DNA from: Eustoma russellianum
Taxonomy: Eukaryota; Streptophyta; Magnoliopsida; Gentianales; Gentianaceae
Reading direction: 5' to 3'
Assembly: GCA_036186865.1 (NCBI GenBank)
Contig: AP025041.1
Coordinates: 36,906,312-36,970,311 of the forward strand
Length of the DNA stretch: 64,000 nucleotides
The notes beneath the pieces were generated by a model that was not told where the DNA came from, made no database searches, and saw only the letters and a program-made list of their open reading frames with translations. The translations under genes were made by a program, and so were the position numbers. This document shows, one piece after another, positions 63,061-64,000 of the stretch; the first letter of the stretch is position 1, and the number at the start of each line of letters is the position of its first letter.

Positions 63061-64000
63061 TGTAGCGACCTGTCCTAAGCCCTAGTACTCGAAACGATTC
63101 ATCCGCCGTATTTCGCTAAGGAAAATACAAGGCGTCGATACGATTCAATTACACATCAGCAAAATGACGCAAATCGATGCCAGCGAAAGTCATAAAATAA
63201 AATACTCAATAAAAGTATCATCATCATTATTATAAACGTCTAGGCAAGTCTAGTTTGATACAAATATCAAATGCAGATAACAAATAGTAACTCTCCAAAA
63301 ATGCATAAGACTAAACTCATAACTATGTCTCAACTAAATCCTCGAAAGCTCATTAGAAGATCCTCAATCTCGAATCTCCACTCTTGATCATCCGCAGTAT
63401 CCTAACTCATTTACCTATTTTTCTGCAAAACGATTTATAACATGAGGTGAGCGATACACATCGCCCAGCATGTAACCCATCTATATTTACCATGGGATCA
63501 TGCACGGAGAAGCAAGTGTAATAGAGTAACTAGATAACGATGTGAAAAAGTCATGCTTCTCTTCACAAATAAAGTTTACCTTTTTAGCCCTATACCAATC
63601 AAGCAACAAAAGAACACGCAACTAAGTCAGCACACACAAGTATCACCACAATCAGAATCAATGATGTAGTTTCAAATCCGATGCAATACGATAAAAATCA
63701 ATTTCCGATATTCAAATTTGATTTCCAAAATATCCATTTTTCGATTTCCAAATCCAATTTCAAATGTTCGATACGATATGATACGATGTTCGATACGGTA
63801 CGATACATTTTTCAATACGATATTTCGATCAACGATACCAATACGATTTCAATGCAATGGTCATAGCTCTTTCCTTACAAGTGACTTATACTGCAAGTCT
63901 TACGAATTGATCCTCCAATGGTCAAATGTGCCAAAGACGCTCTATCAAAATAGTCAAATATGCCTGGATGCTCCAATTGGCGGTCAAATATGGCCGGACG
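63061..64000 (-). mobile_element. Gypsy LTR, continues beyond the window
   Basis: It begins TGTAGCGACCTGTCC and contains GGAAAATACAAGGCGTCG near 63119, closely parallel to TGTGGCGCCCCGC..GGAGAATACTAGGCGTCG at 36803, so it is read as the end of a minus-oriented gypsy LTR. No primer site lies left of it, so it is a 3' LTR or solo LTR. CGATACGAT-type low-complexity repeats (63690-63850) and three GGTCAAATATG-type units (63918-63997) are part of it. Confidence 0.7.

Noticed and set aside
63690..63850. CGATACGAT-rich stretch as a satellite or protein-binding array
   Set aside because: Irregular spacing and low complexity inside a gypsy LTR; no repeat period could be defined.

Overview
The window reads as intergenic heterochromatin of an angiosperm, probably a eudicot. 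It is packed with LTR retrotransposons primed by initiator tRNA-Met (TGGTATCAGAGC), plus an RTE-type LINE with a TTG tail and a scrap of L1. There is no credible single-copy host gene, no rRNA or tRNA gene, no CRISPR array and no prokaryotic operon structure. Reading frames outside the transposon proteins are shadows or LTR-internal frames. Species cannot be named from the sequence.

Layout from the left. 1-540 is the end of a Ty3/gypsy LTR lodged in a Sirevirus-like Ty1/copia element (copy A, 541-3152, pol end plus LTR). It abuts a minus-strand copia fragment with its 5' LTR (copia F, 3153-6067). 6068-7020 is unassigned. An RTE LINE (7021-12403) is split by a Sirevirus solo LTR (copy B, 9218-12027, TSD AGGTT). 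From 12630 to about 27420 a minus-strand copia (host copia H) is split twice: by a complete Tat-clade gypsy element (Tat-1, 12839-23495, TSD GGTTC) and by an internally deleted copia (24572-27118, TSD CCTTA). Next come a plus-strand copia (E, 27421-32087), a gypsy pol tail, an LTR with a primer site, and a 100-N assembly gap (33387-33486). A minus-strand chromovirus-like gypsy follows, with an LTR of about 4 kb (33487-40809).

The right third is a second plus-strand Tat element (Tat-2), recognisable at 40810-41105, 54316-55124 and 62002-63060. It was broken by four events: the chromovirus-like gypsy; an unidentified insertion of about 1.4 kb that itself received the one intact element of the window; a deleted Sirevirus (copy D, 55125-62001, TSD CAAAA); and another gypsy LTR at 63061.

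The intact element (copy C, 42088-53910) is an 11.8-kb Sirevirus-like copia with 3.2-kb near-identical LTRs, TSD CATAT, an open gag and an open pol with all catalytic motifs. It looks young and possibly mobile.

The most interesting signals are not extra proteins. They are (1) an antisense, apparently spliced gene with its own TATA box inside Tat-1, with a homologous remnant in Tat-2; (2) arrays of near-identical palindromes, each followed by TGGCCG, in Sirevirus LTRs; (3) two hairpins in the transcribed leader of the same family that appear to covary between copies; (4) a 72-nt GT-AG insertion inside a gypsy reverse transcriptase; and (5) a gag-pol junction that is closed to simple frameshifting but compatible with a 97-nt intron.
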